NCBI RefSeq assembly: GCF_003386795.1
Contig: NZ_QTUC01000001.1
Coordinates: forward strand, 434,001-498,000
Origin: Thermasporomyces composti
Lineage (GTDB): Bacteria > Actinomycetota > Actinomycetes > Propionibacteriales > Actinopolymorphaceae
Direction: 5' to 3'
Length of the DNA stretch: 64,000 nucleotides
Shown here: positions 1 to 8,112 of the stretch, piece by piece
How positions within the stretch are numbered: position 1 is the stretch's first letter
How the letters are laid out: each line of letters opens with the position of its first letter
Notes under the pieces: generated by a model
What the model was told of the DNA's origin: nothing
The model's database searches: none
What the model saw: only the letters and a program-made list of their open reading frames with translations
Program-made: the position numbers and the translations under genes

Positions 1-600
1 CCAGGCGTGGACCTCCACGTGGTCGTCGTGCGGTGAGACCACCCGGAGCCCACGCGCCCGCACCCGGCTGATGCGGCGACCGGTCACGTGGTGGACGAGA
101 TCCACGTCGTGGATGCCGAGGAACCACGCGACCGAGGTCCGGGTCCCGATCCGCCGGGCGGCGAGAAGCGAGTTCGCTCGCCAGGCCCGCACCGTCCACA
201 ACGCACCGAGTCCACGACACGCCGCCACCGCCTGCGCCACCCGCGGGTCGAACCGCAGGAGGTGCCCCACCATGAGGTGCGCCGGCGACGGCCGAGCGGC
301 CAGCAGCCGGGTCGCCTCGGCGACGCTGGTCGCGAGCGGTTTCTCGACCAGGACGTGCCGACCCGCCTGGAGCGCCTCGAGGACCGGGTCCCGAACGTCG
401 TCAGGTGTCGCGACGACCACCGCGTCGACCTCGTCCCACCGAGCCCGGGTCAGGACCGGGACCCCGAATCGCTCAGCCAGCTCCGCGTGCCGCCTGGTGT
501 CGGTCTCCGCGATCCACGCCAGCTCCACGTCAGGCACGGCAGGGAGGAGCCGGGCGTACAGGGTGCCCATGAATCCGGCGCCGACGACCCCGATCCGCAT
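1..600 (-). CDS. Gfo/Idh/MocA-family NAD(P)-dependent oxidoreductase, partial (C-terminus off the left edge)
   Basis: This reading frame starts at ATG 600 and runs off the window, so only about 200 residues are seen. The N-terminus is a Rossmann dinucleotide-binding fold with the glycine motif GVVGAGFMG (residues 4-12). About residue 90 it has the family hallmark VEKPLA, whose Lys is the usual catalytic or cofactor residue, followed by GHLLRFDPR, also typical of the family. Members oxidise or reduce sugars, inositols and sugar acids. It starts 14 bp after the transporter gene that precedes it on the same strand, so the two are probably one operon. The substrate cannot be read from the sequence; the neighbouring amino-sugar genes suggest a sugar or aminosugar derivative. 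Confidence 0.85.
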   Translation of the reverse strand, partial: MRIGVVGAGFMGTLYARLLPAVPDVELAWIAETDTRRHAELAERFGVPVLTRARWDEVDAVVVATPDDVRDPVLEALQAGRHVLVEKPLATSVAEATRLLAARPSPAHLMVGHLLRFDPRVAQAVAACRGLGALWTVRAWRANSLLAARRIGTRTSVAWFLGIHDVDLVHHVTGRRISRVRARGLRVVSPHDDHVEVHAW

Positions 601-614
601 CACGACGAGCCCTT

Positions 615-2012
615 TCACACCGTCGTGCAGATGACGTGGACGGCGAAGGCGCCGTAGAACAGAGCCGTGGCCGTCATCATGACGAGGCGGACGCCACGCA
701 GCCGGATCGCCGCAGGAAGCGTGCGGTTCAGCCGGATGAGGAGTGCCGTCGACGCGAAGAGCACCAGACCGCCGATGACACCGCTGATGCTGATCAGGAT
801 CAGCGGCTGCTCCAGCCCGAGGACGAGGATCGCGATACCGATCAGGACCTGAGCCCAGACGGTGAGCAGGTAGAGCTTGCTCTCCGACCAGAAGACGCTG
901 TCGTGAAGCCGGTCCACCTTCCACACGTCAGCCACGACCCGTCCGGCGATGTCGAGGTTGCCGATCACGGTCGAGAACAGGATGCAGAAGCCGACGAGGA
1001 AGAACGCGGTCCCGAACCAGTCACCGACCCGCTCGGCGAGCACGGCGCCCTCGACCCGTACGAACGCGAGGTCTTTCTCGTCGACGCGCGCGCCGCCAAC
1101 GGTCGAGTGCGCGAGGACCGAGAGGGCGACGATCGTCGCGACGCCGATGCCGACGAACAGCACCAGCTGCTCACGGTTGGCCAACCGCCACCATCGCCGG
1201 AACCGACCGATGTTCTCCGGGTCCTGCGGGAACAAGTGGCCCAACGCGGGCGCCGCGGTCTCGGCGCCGGTGATGGGCGACACGATCCGCGGGACGTACG
1301 CGCCCATCCCCCAGTTCTTGTCCCGGATCCAGTTCGCCACCGCCAGATTGCCGAGCCCACCGGATCCGGCGTAGACGAGCGCGCTGAAGAAGACCGCGGG
1401 TTCGATCGCCTCGGGGAGCGTGCCCACGCTCACCACGCCTCGTGCCGCCTCCGCCCAGTCGCCAAGAGAGGTGCACACGACGGTCGCGACCGCGAGGAAG
1501 GCGAGCACGACCGCGGTCATCACCGTCTGGAACTTCTCCAGCGTCTGGTAGACGACGGGCGACAGGGAGAAGGCGACACCGACCAGCAGCAGGCCGACGA
1601 TGGCGCAGAGGAGGACGTCGACACCGAAGGCGTAGTTCAACGTCGTGGCGGCGCCGACGGCGATGCCGGGAAAGAGGAAACCGACGAGCGGAAGGGTGGC
1701 GAACAGCAGTCCCCAAGGGCGCCACAGCCGTGTGAAACCGGTGATCGCCGTCTCCCCCGTGGCCAAGGTGTAGCGCTGGACCTCGGTGTTGACGAAGAAC
1801 TGCAGACACACGCCGAGGACGGCGGCCCACAGCAACCCAAGTCCTTCGTGGCTCGCCACGTAGGGCCAGACGAGGAACTCGCCGGAGCCGACCGCACCCG
1901 CCACCAGGACGATGCCGGGACCCATCACCTTCCGAAACGACGGCGCCTCTGGCATCGGCCGGTACGTCACGGGCGGTAGGTGCCGACTCGGGATCTCCGG
2001 CGCGGTGGTCAT
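615..2012 (-). CDS. Nramp-family-like membrane transporter lacking canonical metal-binding motifs
   Basis: The protein has 465 residues, about eleven hydrophobic segments and overall similarity to the Nramp (SLC11) fold. The frame extends upstream to 2159, but ATG 2012 gives an N-terminus (MTTAPEIP) of normal length that does not cross the divergent promoter region. In true Mn/Fe transporters TM1 carries DPGN and TM6 carries MPH. Here TM1 reads GPGIVLVAGAVGSGEF and the TM6 region reads YAGSGGLGNLAVANW, so both metal-coordinating motifs are absent. It is likely a member of the Nramp-related groups whose substrate is not Mn or Fe. It is co-directional with the Gfo/Idh gene and divergent from the symporter of the amino-sugar operon, so it may import a substrate or ion for that pathway. 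Fold assignment is fairly secure; substrate is unknown. Confidence 0.75.
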   Translation of the reverse strand: MTTAPEIPSRHLPPVTYRPMPEAPSFRKVMGPGIVLVAGAVGSGEFLVWPYVASHEGLGLLWAAVLGVCLQFFVNTEVQRYTLATGETAITGFTRLWRPWGLLFATLPLVGFLFPGIAVGAATTLNYAFGVDVLLCAIVGLLLVGVAFSLSPVVYQTLEKFQTVMTAVVLAFLAVATVVCTSLGDWAEAARGVVSVGTLPEAIEPAVFFSALVYAGSGGLGNLAVANWIRDKNWGMGAYVPRIVSPITGAETAAPALGHLFPQDPENIGRFRRWWRLANREQLVLFVGIGVATIVALSVLAHSTVGGARVDEKDLAFVRVEGAVLAERVGDWFGTAFFLVGFCILFSTVIGNLDIAGRVVADVWKVDRLHDSVFWSESKLYLLTVWAQVLIGIAILVLGLEQPLILISISGVIGGLVLFASTALLIRLNRTLPAAIRLRGVRLVMMTATALFYGAFAVHVICTTV

Positions 2013-2157
2013 GGACGCAGAAGCTTGCAAGGCATGTCCTCGCCCGTCAAGCATTGTTCGGCATACGTGACATTGCCGAAACTTCTTACGCCGTTGACCT
2101 GCAACCGATTGCACGCCACACTTGCGGCAAGCGGATCGCACCGCCCCGGGAGACCTC
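2013..2157. promoter_or_regulatory. Divergent promoter region with several short inverted repeats
   Basis: This 145-bp gap separates two divergent transcription units. It is less GC-rich than its flanks. It contains CTTGCAAG (2024-2031), TTCGGCA-N10-TGCCGAA (2057-2080), TGCAA-N4-TTGCA (2100-2113) and CTTGC-G-GCAAG (2121-2131). A TTGACC at 2094-2099 lies 17 bp before CACACT (2117-2122), a possible -35/-10 pair for the rightward operon. TTGCAA-type half-sites are common for LacI-family and related regulators, but no regulator gene lies in the visible part of the cluster. The repeats are seen directly; operator function is inferred. Confidence 0.45.
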
Positions 2158-3738
2158 ATGGGCGCACTGGACTGGCTCGTCCTCCTCGGCTACTTCGGCG
2201 TCATGGTCGGCATCGGCCTGTGGGCACGAGCCCGGATCCGCAGTGCGCGGGACTTCTTCGTCGCCGGCGGCCGGATGCCGTGGTGGCTGTCGGGGATCTC
2301 GCACCACATGTCGGGCTACAGCGCGGCCGTGTTCGTCGGGTACGCCGCCGTCGCCTACACCCACGGCTTCACGCTCTACGTGTGGTGGGCGATCCCCATC
2401 ACGATCGCCATGCTGGTCGGCGCGGCCACGTTCGCGCCTCGGTGGCCCCGCCTGCGGCGACGGCTCGGCATCATCTCCCCGCTCGAGTACCTCGCGACCC
2501 GCTACGACGTGCCGACCCAGCAGCTGCTGGCCTGGAGCGGCACCGCGCTCAAGGTCTTCGACGTGGGAGCGAAGTGGGCGGCGACCGCGATTCTCCTCGA
2601 GGTCTTCGCCGGCGTCCCCCTCGCGTGGGGCATCCTCCTCACCGGCGGCGTCACACTCGTCTACTCCACGGTCGGCGGCCTCTGGGCCGACGCCCTGACC
2701 GACTTCGGCCAGTTCGTCATCCAGGCGCTCGCCGGCCTGACGTTGTTCGTCGCGGTCCTCACTCGGCTCGGAGGCATTCCGGCGCTGTGGGAGGTCTGGG
2801 ACCGGCTTCCTCCTGAGCACGCGCGCCCGTTCAACGGGGAGTACACCGTCGTCTTCGTGCTCGCCTACGTCCTCATCTCGACGTTGTCCTACAACGGCGG
2901 CACCTGGAACCTCGCCCAGCGCTTCATCGCGGCGCCGAGTGGAGAGTCTGCGCGCCGCGCCGCGCTCCTGTCGGCCGGTCTCTACCTGCTCTGGCCACTC
3001 GTGCTCTTCTTCCCCATGTGGGCGGCACCGTTGCTGCTGCCTGACCTCGAGGACCCATCGCAGTCCTACGCCCTGCTCACCACCCAGCTGCTACCCGCTG
3101 GGCTCGTCGGCTTGGTGCTCGCCGGCATGTTCGCGCACACCATGGCGATGACGTCCTCCGACGCCAACGCGATCTCCGCCGTCGTGATCCGCGACATCCT
3201 GCCGCGGCTCTGGAAAGGAGCACGGTCGATGTCGGGTCGGGTGGAGCTGGCGGCCGGACGGTTCAGCGTCTTCACGTTCATCGCGCTGTCGATGGTGATC
3301 GCACTCGCGGCCGACTCCTTCGGCGGCGTCCTCGGGCTGATCGTGCTGTGGTTCGGCGCGCTCGTCGGCCCGATCGCGATCCCCATGCTCCTCGGCATGC
3401 TGCCGGCCTTCCGGCGCTGCGGTCCCTCCGCGGCCGTCGTCTCCTGGGCCGGCGGTCTGGTCGTCTTCACCTTGGTCAAGTACGTCTTCGACGACAGCAT
3501 CGCCGCGCTCGGCGGTGACCTCCAGACGACGTTCACCGTCGCCGGCCCCGTCCTGTGCGCGCTCCTGCTGTTCGTCGCGGTCGGCTACCTGCGACCGTCA
3601 CGCGACTCGCGCGCGCTTGCTCTCGTCGCGGCGCTGACACGCGACGAGGACGAGCCGGAGCCGACCGGCCGGGCGAGCTCGAGCGCGGCCGACGTCGGGT
3701 CGTCTCCACCACACGGTAGAGGAGGACTCCGTGCCTGA
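2158..3738 (+). CDS. Sodium:solute symporter (SSS) family transporter
   Basis: The product has 526 residues and about thirteen transmembrane segments, with the SSS pattern in the N-terminal half (RDFFVAGGRMPWWLSG, ISHHMSGYSAAVFVG). SSS proteins use the sodium gradient to import sugars, sialic acids, amino acids or vitamins. ATG 2158 is chosen because GGGAGA lies about 4 bp before it; an ATG 36 bp upstream would add twelve unlikely residues. The hydrophilic tail ends after a final membrane span. The last 8 bp overlap the epimerase gene, so the two are translationally coupled. The downstream amino-sugar enzymes suggest an N-acetylated hexosamine or a related sugar as cargo, which is an inference. 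Confidence 0.88.
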   Translation: MGALDWLVLLGYFGVMVGIGLWARARIRSARDFFVAGGRMPWWLSGISHHMSGYSAAVFVGYAAVAYTHGFTLYVWWAIPITIAMLVGAATFAPRWPRLRRRLGIISPLEYLATRYDVPTQQLLAWSGTALKVFDVGAKWAATAILLEVFAGVPLAWGILLTGGVTLVYSTVGGLWADALTDFGQFVIQALAGLTLFVAVLTRLGGIPALWEVWDRLPPEHARPFNGEYTVVFVLAYVLISTLSYNGGTWNLAQRFIAAPSGESARRAALLSAGLYLLWPLVLFFPMWAAPLLLPDLEDPSQSYALLTTQLLPAGLVGLVLAGMFAHTMAMTSSDANAISAVVIRDILPRLWKGARSMSGRVELAAGRFSVFTFIALSMVIALAADSFGGVLGLIVLWFGALVGPIAIPMLLGMLPAFRRCGPSAAVVSWAGGLVVFTLVKYVFDDSIAALGGDLQTTFTVAGPVLCALLLFVAVGYLRPSRDSRALALVAALTRDEDEPEPTGRASSSAADVGSSPPHGRGGLRA

Positions 3739-5011
3739 CCTCGATCTGCGCACCCATCTCGTCGACGACGTGGTGGGCTGGTGGCTGCGTCACGGGCCGG
3801 ACGACCTCCAGGGCGGTGTCTTCACCTGCTGGGACAACGCTGGTGAGCGTCTACTGTCGACGGACAAGTACACCTGGTCGCAGGGACGTTGGATCTGGCT
3901 GACCGCCCGGCTGGCCGACAGCGTCGCGCGAGGAGCGCTCGCCTCGGCGCAGGATCGCCTTGACAGTGAACGTCTCCTCGCGCTGGCGCGATCCACCGCG
4001 GACTTCGTACGGCGACACGCACTCCTACCGGACGGCACCACGGCCTACGTCACCGATCGCACCGGTCGGCCCAAGGAGCCGGCGCCGGGTGCCGGCCTGC
4101 ACACGAGCGTGTTCGCCGATTGCTTCGTGGCCTTGGGGCTCGCGGCACTCGCTCGTCTGGACGGCGATCGAGCCGCCGCCCGGCTCGCGGAGGACCTGCT
4201 GCACAGCGCGGACGCGCGGGTTCGCGCCGGGCGCGCGCGCACGGACCCATACCCGGTGCATCCGGCCTTCGCGGCGTTCTCCCTGCCGATGATCCTGCTC
4301 GGCACCGCCACCGAGGTTCACCAGGCGACCGGCTCGCCTGGCAGCGCCGAGGTGGCGACCCAGGCGGCCCGCACGATCGTGACCTGGTTCCGCGACGGCG
4401 CCGACGTGCGCGAGCTGCGTCCGAACCCACGCGGGTTCGACGACACCTTGCTCGCGCGCCACCGGACGCCCGGCCACGTCCTGGAGTGCGCGTGGTTCCT
4501 CGTCCACGCCGCCGACACGGTGCCAGGAGTCGCCGGCGTGCTCGGTGACTGGCCGACCTGGCTTCCGACCGTGGCCGCGCACGCGCTCGCCCTGGGCTGG
4601 GACGAGCAAGACGGCGGCCTGTTCCGCTACACCGACGTCGACGGCGGCGAGCCACGGGGACGCCTCCTCGACGACCCCTACGAGCGGCTGGTGCGCGACA
4701 CCTGGGACACCAAGCTGTGGTGGCCCCACGCGGAGGCTCTCTACGCCACCGCCTTGCTCGCTCGCCGGTGTCGCGCGGCCGACCGATCAGCGCCCGCCGC
4801 CGAGCTCACCGCGTGGCACGATCGCCTCCGGGCGTACACGTTCGCCACCTTCCCCGCCGGGCCTGGCCGGGAGTGGATCCAGATCCGCCGGCGCGACGGC
4901 GCGCCCCTCGACCAGACCGTGGCGCTTCCGGTCAAGGATCCGTTCCACGTCGCGCGCGCCCTCCTGCTTATGGTGGAGATCGACGAACCTGGCGAAAGGA
5001 CGAATCCGTGA
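3731..5011 (+). CDS. AGE-family (N-acylglucosamine 2-epimerase) sugar epimerase/isomerase
   Basis: The 426-residue protein has the (alpha/alpha)6-barrel pattern of the AGE superfamily: GGVFTCWD near the start, then KYTWSQGRWIW, later HVLECAWFLVHA and DTKLWWPHAEAL. Family members interconvert GlcNAc and ManNAc, or isomerise mannose, or epimerise disaccharides, without phosphorylated substrates. The start is GTG 3731, preceded by GAGGAGGA. It overlaps the symporter by 8 bp and the NagB-like gene by 4 bp (GTGA). A likely role is to convert an imported N-acyl sugar before phosphorylation and deacetylation by NagA. A plain mannose or cellobiose isomerase activity cannot be excluded. Confidence 0.85.
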   Translation: MPDLDLRTHLVDDVVGWWLRHGPDDLQGGVFTCWDNAGERLLSTDKYTWSQGRWIWLTARLADSVARGALASAQDRLDSERLLALARSTADFVRRHALLPDGTTAYVTDRTGRPKEPAPGAGLHTSVFADCFVALGLAALARLDGDRAAARLAEDLLHSADARVRAGRARTDPYPVHPAFAAFSLPMILLGTATEVHQATGSPGSAEVATQAARTIVTWFRDGADVRELRPNPRGFDDTLLARHRTPGHVLECAWFLVHAADTVPGVAGVLGDWPTWLPTVAAHALALGWDEQDGGLFRYTDVDGGEPRGRLLDDPYERLVRDTWDTKLWWPHAEALYATALLARRCRAADRSAPAAELTAWHDRLRAYTFATFPAGPGREWIQIRRRDGAPLDQTVALPVKDPFHVARALLLMVEIDEPGERTNP

Positions 5012-5751
5012 CCCAACCGACAGTCCGCATCTTTCCCGACCGCGCGAGTCTCGGGCATGCCGCGGCGACCGACATCGCCACCGAGATTCGCGAGCGGCTG
5101 GCCGCCCAGGACACCGTCCGGATGATCTTCGCCGCCGCGCCGAGCCAGCAAGAGACCCTTGACGCTCTCGTCACCGAGGTGGGCATCGCGTGGGAGCGGG
5201 TCATCGCGTTCCACATGGACGACTACATCGGGCTCCCCGACGACCACCCGCAGCGCTTCGGCAACTGGCTGCGCAGAACCCTCTTCGACCGCCTGCCGTT
5301 CAAGGACGTCCACCTCATGCGCACCGACGGTGACGTCCAGCAGCGGGCCGAGGAGTATGCCGCGCTGCTCGACGAGGCGCCCATCGACATCTGCTGCCTC
5401 GGGATCGGGGTCAACGGCCACATCGCGTTCAACGATCCACCGGTCGCGGACTTCGACGACCCGTTGTCGGTGAAGGTGGTGGAGCTCGACGAGGTCTGTC
5501 GCCAGCAGCAGGTCGACGATGGCTGCTTCCCCACGCTGGAGGACGTCCCCCGGACCGCCCTCACCCTGACGGTGCCGCGGCTGCTGCGCGCCGAGCGGCT
5601 GTTCTGCATGGTTCCGGGCGCGGCGAAGGCGACCGCGGTCCGCCGCGCGCTACGTGACCCGATCGGTGAGGAGTGCCCCGCTACCGCCTTGCGCACCCAC
5701 CCGGCCTGCACGATCTACCTCGACCAGGAGTCCGCGCGTGAGCTCAGCTGA
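5008..5751 (+). CDS. Glucosamine-6-phosphate deaminase-like protein (NagB family, variant active-site loops)
   Basis: The 247-residue protein belongs to the NagB/6-phosphogluconolactonase superfamily. It keeps AFHMDDYIGLP, corresponding to the E. coli catalytic Asp72 region, and GIGVNGHIAFNDPP, with the catalytic His. Two features differ from E. coli NagB. The phosphate-binding loop PTGGTP is replaced by AAAPSQQE, and the Glu after the catalytic His (FNEP in E. coli) is Asp (FNDP). This is a recognisable NagB-like subfamily in actinobacteria and firmicutes, usually annotated as a deaminase. The expected reaction is GlcN6P to Fru6P plus ammonia. The GTG start at 5008 forms a 4-bp overlap with the epimerase stop; the next gene overlaps its end by 14 bp. 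Confidence 0.85.
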   Translation: MTQPTVRIFPDRASLGHAAATDIATEIRERLAAQDTVRMIFAAAPSQQETLDALVTEVGIAWERVIAFHMDDYIGLPDDHPQRFGNWLRRTLFDRLPFKDVHLMRTDGDVQQRAEEYAALLDEAPIDICCLGIGVNGHIAFNDPPVADFDDPLSVKVVELDEVCRQQQVDDGCFPTLEDVPRTALTLTVPRLLRAERLFCMVPGAAKATAVRRALRDPIGEECPATALRTHPACTIYLDQESARELS

Positions 5752-6955
5752 GATCAGCGGGCGGGATCCCGCGACGGGTCAGCCGGTGACGGTTCGCGTC
5801 GACTCCGGACGGATCGTCGACGTCCGGCGGGAACCCCATGCCAGCGATGACCTGAACGATCCAGGGCCGTACCTCAGTCCCGGCCTGATCGACCTCCAGG
5901 TCAACGGGTTCGCGGGGTTCGACGTCAACACCACCGACGCCACGACGTTGACGCACCCGGCCGAGGATCGCCAGGGCGGGGAGCCGAGCGTGGGCTCTGC
6001 GGATCCGATCGTGGGACTGGTGCGCGCGCTGTTCGCGGTCGGTGTCACCACGGTCGTGCCGACCATCGTCACAGCGTCGGAGGAGCACATCGTCGCTTGC
6101 CTGCGTCGGGTGGCGAAAGCCCGCGAGGCGGATCCCCTGACCCGTCACGCCATCCCCTTCGTCCACGTGGAGGGACCGCACCTGTCCGATCAGGACGGTC
6201 CGCGAGGCGTCCACCCGCGCGAGCACATCCGGCCGCCAGATCTCGCGGAGTTCCTGCGCTGGCAGGAGGCCTGTGACGGGCTCGTCGGCATGGTCACCGT
6301 CTCTCCGCACTTCGAGGGCAGCACGGGCTACATTCGCGAGCTCGTCGCACGGGGTGTCCGGGTCGCCATCGGCCACACGCATGCGACGCCGGAGCAGGTT
6401 CGTGCCGCCGCGGACGCCGGCGCCACCCTGTCCACCCACTTGGGCAACGGCGCCCACGCGGTGCTGCCGCGGCATCCCAACTACGTGTGGGCACAGCTCG
6501 CCGACGACCGGCTCTGCGCGGGGTTCATCGCCGACGGGCACCACCTGCCCGCCGACACGCTCGTGGCGATGCTTCGCGCGAAAGGGCTGCGGCGATCCCT
6601 CTTGGTCTCCGACGCCACGACGCTCGCCGGTTCGCCCCCTGGCGTCTACCACACCTCGGTGGGCGGCGAGGTGGAACTGTCGCCGGACGGTCGGCTCTCG
6701 TACCGGGGGACGCCGTTCCTGGCGGGTGCCGCTCGACCTGTCACCGACGGTGTCGCGCACGTCGCCAACCTCGGTCCGTTCTCGCTCGCGGAGGCACTCG
6801 AGCTCGCGACGCGCTCACCAGGTCGGTTCGTCGGAGATCGTGGGGTGTTGGAGGTCGGCGCCCCCGCCGACCTCATCACCTTCACCTGGCGTCCGGGTGA
6901 CACGACTCTCACGATCGACCGCGTCTGGGTCGCGGGACAGGAGGTGGTCGGATGA
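5738..6955 (+). CDS. nagA: N-acetylglucosamine-6-phosphate deacetylase
   Basis: The 405-residue amidohydrolase has the NagA signature series: SPGLIDLQVNGFAGFD near residue 50, HVEGPH, AIGHTHA, STHLGNGAHAV and the catalytic Asp in LLVSDATTLAG. These supply the metal ligands (Glu, two His) and the base of the family. It hydrolyses GlcNAc-6-P to GlcN-6-P and acetate in the cytoplasm, feeding the NagB-type deaminase encoded just upstream. The start is taken as GTG 5738, with CAGGAG about 7 bp before it, giving a 14-bp overlap with the deaminase gene. The C-terminal GAPADLITF segment is typical. No sugar kinase is visible in the cluster, so substrate phosphorylation must come from elsewhere. Confidence 0.92.
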   Translation: MSSAEISGRDPATGQPVTVRVDSGRIVDVRREPHASDDLNDPGPYLSPGLIDLQVNGFAGFDVNTTDATTLTHPAEDRQGGEPSVGSADPIVGLVRALFAVGVTTVVPTIVTASEEHIVACLRRVAKAREADPLTRHAIPFVHVEGPHLSDQDGPRGVHPREHIRPPDLAEFLRWQEACDGLVGMVTVSPHFEGSTGYIRELVARGVRVAIGHTHATPEQVRAAADAGATLSTHLGNGAHAVLPRHPNYVWAQLADDRLCAGFIADGHHLPADTLVAMLRAKGLRRSLLVSDATTLAGSPPGVYHTSVGGEVELSPDGRLSYRGTPFLAGAARPVTDGVAHVANLGPFSLAEALELATRSPGRFVGDRGVLEVGAPADLITFTWRPGDTTLTIDRVWVAGQEVVG

Positions 6956-8112
6956 CCGCGGACGCCACGATCGTCCGCGCCGGCGCCGCCGTCGTCGACA
7001 TCACGCCCCCGGCGGGCCTGGCCATGTCGGGCTACTCCGCCCGCACGTCTCCCGCCACCGCCGCGCACGACCCGCTCACCGCACGGGCCCTCGTGGTGAA
7101 CGACACCGCGATCGTGGCGGTCGACGTCTGCGGCCTCCACGAGGACACCTGTGAGCGCGTGCGTCGCAACGTCGTCACGGCGGCCCCCCACCTGACCTCC
7201 GTGGTCGTCACGGCGACGCACACCCACGGCGGTCCGGCCGTCGTGCCCGGTCGGCTCGGCGGACCTGTGGACCCGACGTACCTGGCCCGATTGGAGAGCG
7301 CGTGCGTCGAGGCCGTTCTCGCCGCCGACCGGTCCGCGCGTCGTGTCACGGTCTGGTTCGGCGTCGGAACCGACCCTGGCGTCGCTCGCAATCGGCGCCG
7401 CCCCGATGGCCCCACGGACCCGACGCTGCCCGTCCTCCGGTTCGTCGACGAGGCCGGCCAGGTCGTGGCGGTCGTGACGTCGTACGCCTGTCACCCGGTT
7501 GTCCTCGGTCCACGCACCACGGTCTGGACGGCCGACTATCCCGGGGTCGTGCGGCGGGAGCTGGAGCGGGCCGTCCCTGGCTCGGTCGCGCTCTTTCTCA
7601 CCGGGTGCTGTGGCGACGCGAACACCGGGCACTCGGCTAGCGCCTCGATCGTCGGCACGGGAGGCCCATCCCGGACCTTTCCGACCTGCGAACGGCTGGG
7701 GCGGCGCATCGCGCAAGCCGCCCTTGACGCTGACACACGACCCGTGTCCGGACCGACCGGAGGCCGGCACGCCGGCGTCGAGCTCGCCCTCGGTGACGGC
7801 TCGTGCTGGCGCGGTCGGGTGAGCGTGCTGACCTGGGCCGGAGTCCGCGTCGTCGCGTTCCCCGGCGAGCCGTTCGCGGCGACGTCGCTCGCGGTGCGGG
7901 CCGCCCTTCCTGGTCCTGCGCTGGTCCTCGGCTACGCCGACGGGTGTCCCGGCTACCTGCCGCCACGGGAGGAGTACGCCCATGGCGGATACGAGGTGGA
8001 GGAGGCGCACCTGTACTACGGCATGCCGGCGGCGTTCGCCCCAGGTTGCGCCGAGCAGCTCCTCGACACCGCGCTCCGACTCGCGACGACCGACTCAACG
8101 GTCCTCGCGTAG
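6952..8112 (+). CDS. Neutral/alkaline non-lysosomal ceramidase-like (PF04734-type) protein
   Basis: The product has 386 residues and resembles the N-terminal domain of neutral ceramidases: AAVVDITPPAGLAMSGYSAR at the start, VVVTATHTHGGP (the two His are probable zinc ligands), VTSYACHPVVLG and LFLTGCCGDANT. True ceramidases are secreted and longer, with a C-terminal immunoglobulin-like domain. This version has no signal peptide and no second domain, so it is more likely a cytoplasmic amidase or other hydrolase. It overlaps nagA by 4 bp (ATGA), so it belongs to the amino-sugar operon and may cleave an N-acyl or glycosidic bond of the imported compound. Its end overlaps the convergent nadC by 18 bp. 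Confidence 0.78.
   Translation: MTADATIVRAGAAVVDITPPAGLAMSGYSARTSPATAAHDPLTARALVVNDTAIVAVDVCGLHEDTCERVRRNVVTAAPHLTSVVVTATHTHGGPAVVPGRLGGPVDPTYLARLESACVEAVLAADRSARRVTVWFGVGTDPGVARNRRRPDGPTDPTLPVLRFVDEAGQVVAVVTSYACHPVVLGPRTTVWTADYPGVVRRELERAVPGSVALFLTGCCGDANTGHSASASIVGTGGPSRTFPTCERLGRRIAQAALDADTRPVSGPTGGRHAGVELALGDGSCWRGRVSVLTWAGVRVVAFPGEPFAATSLAVRAALPGPALVLGYADGCPGYLPPREEYAHGGYEVEEAHLYYGMPAAFAPGCAEQLLDTALRLATTDSTVLA

Noticed and set aside
8095-8112. Overlap of the ceramidase-like gene and nadC as a frameshift sign
   Set aside because: Both proteins end naturally; an 18-bp convergent overlap is ordinary.
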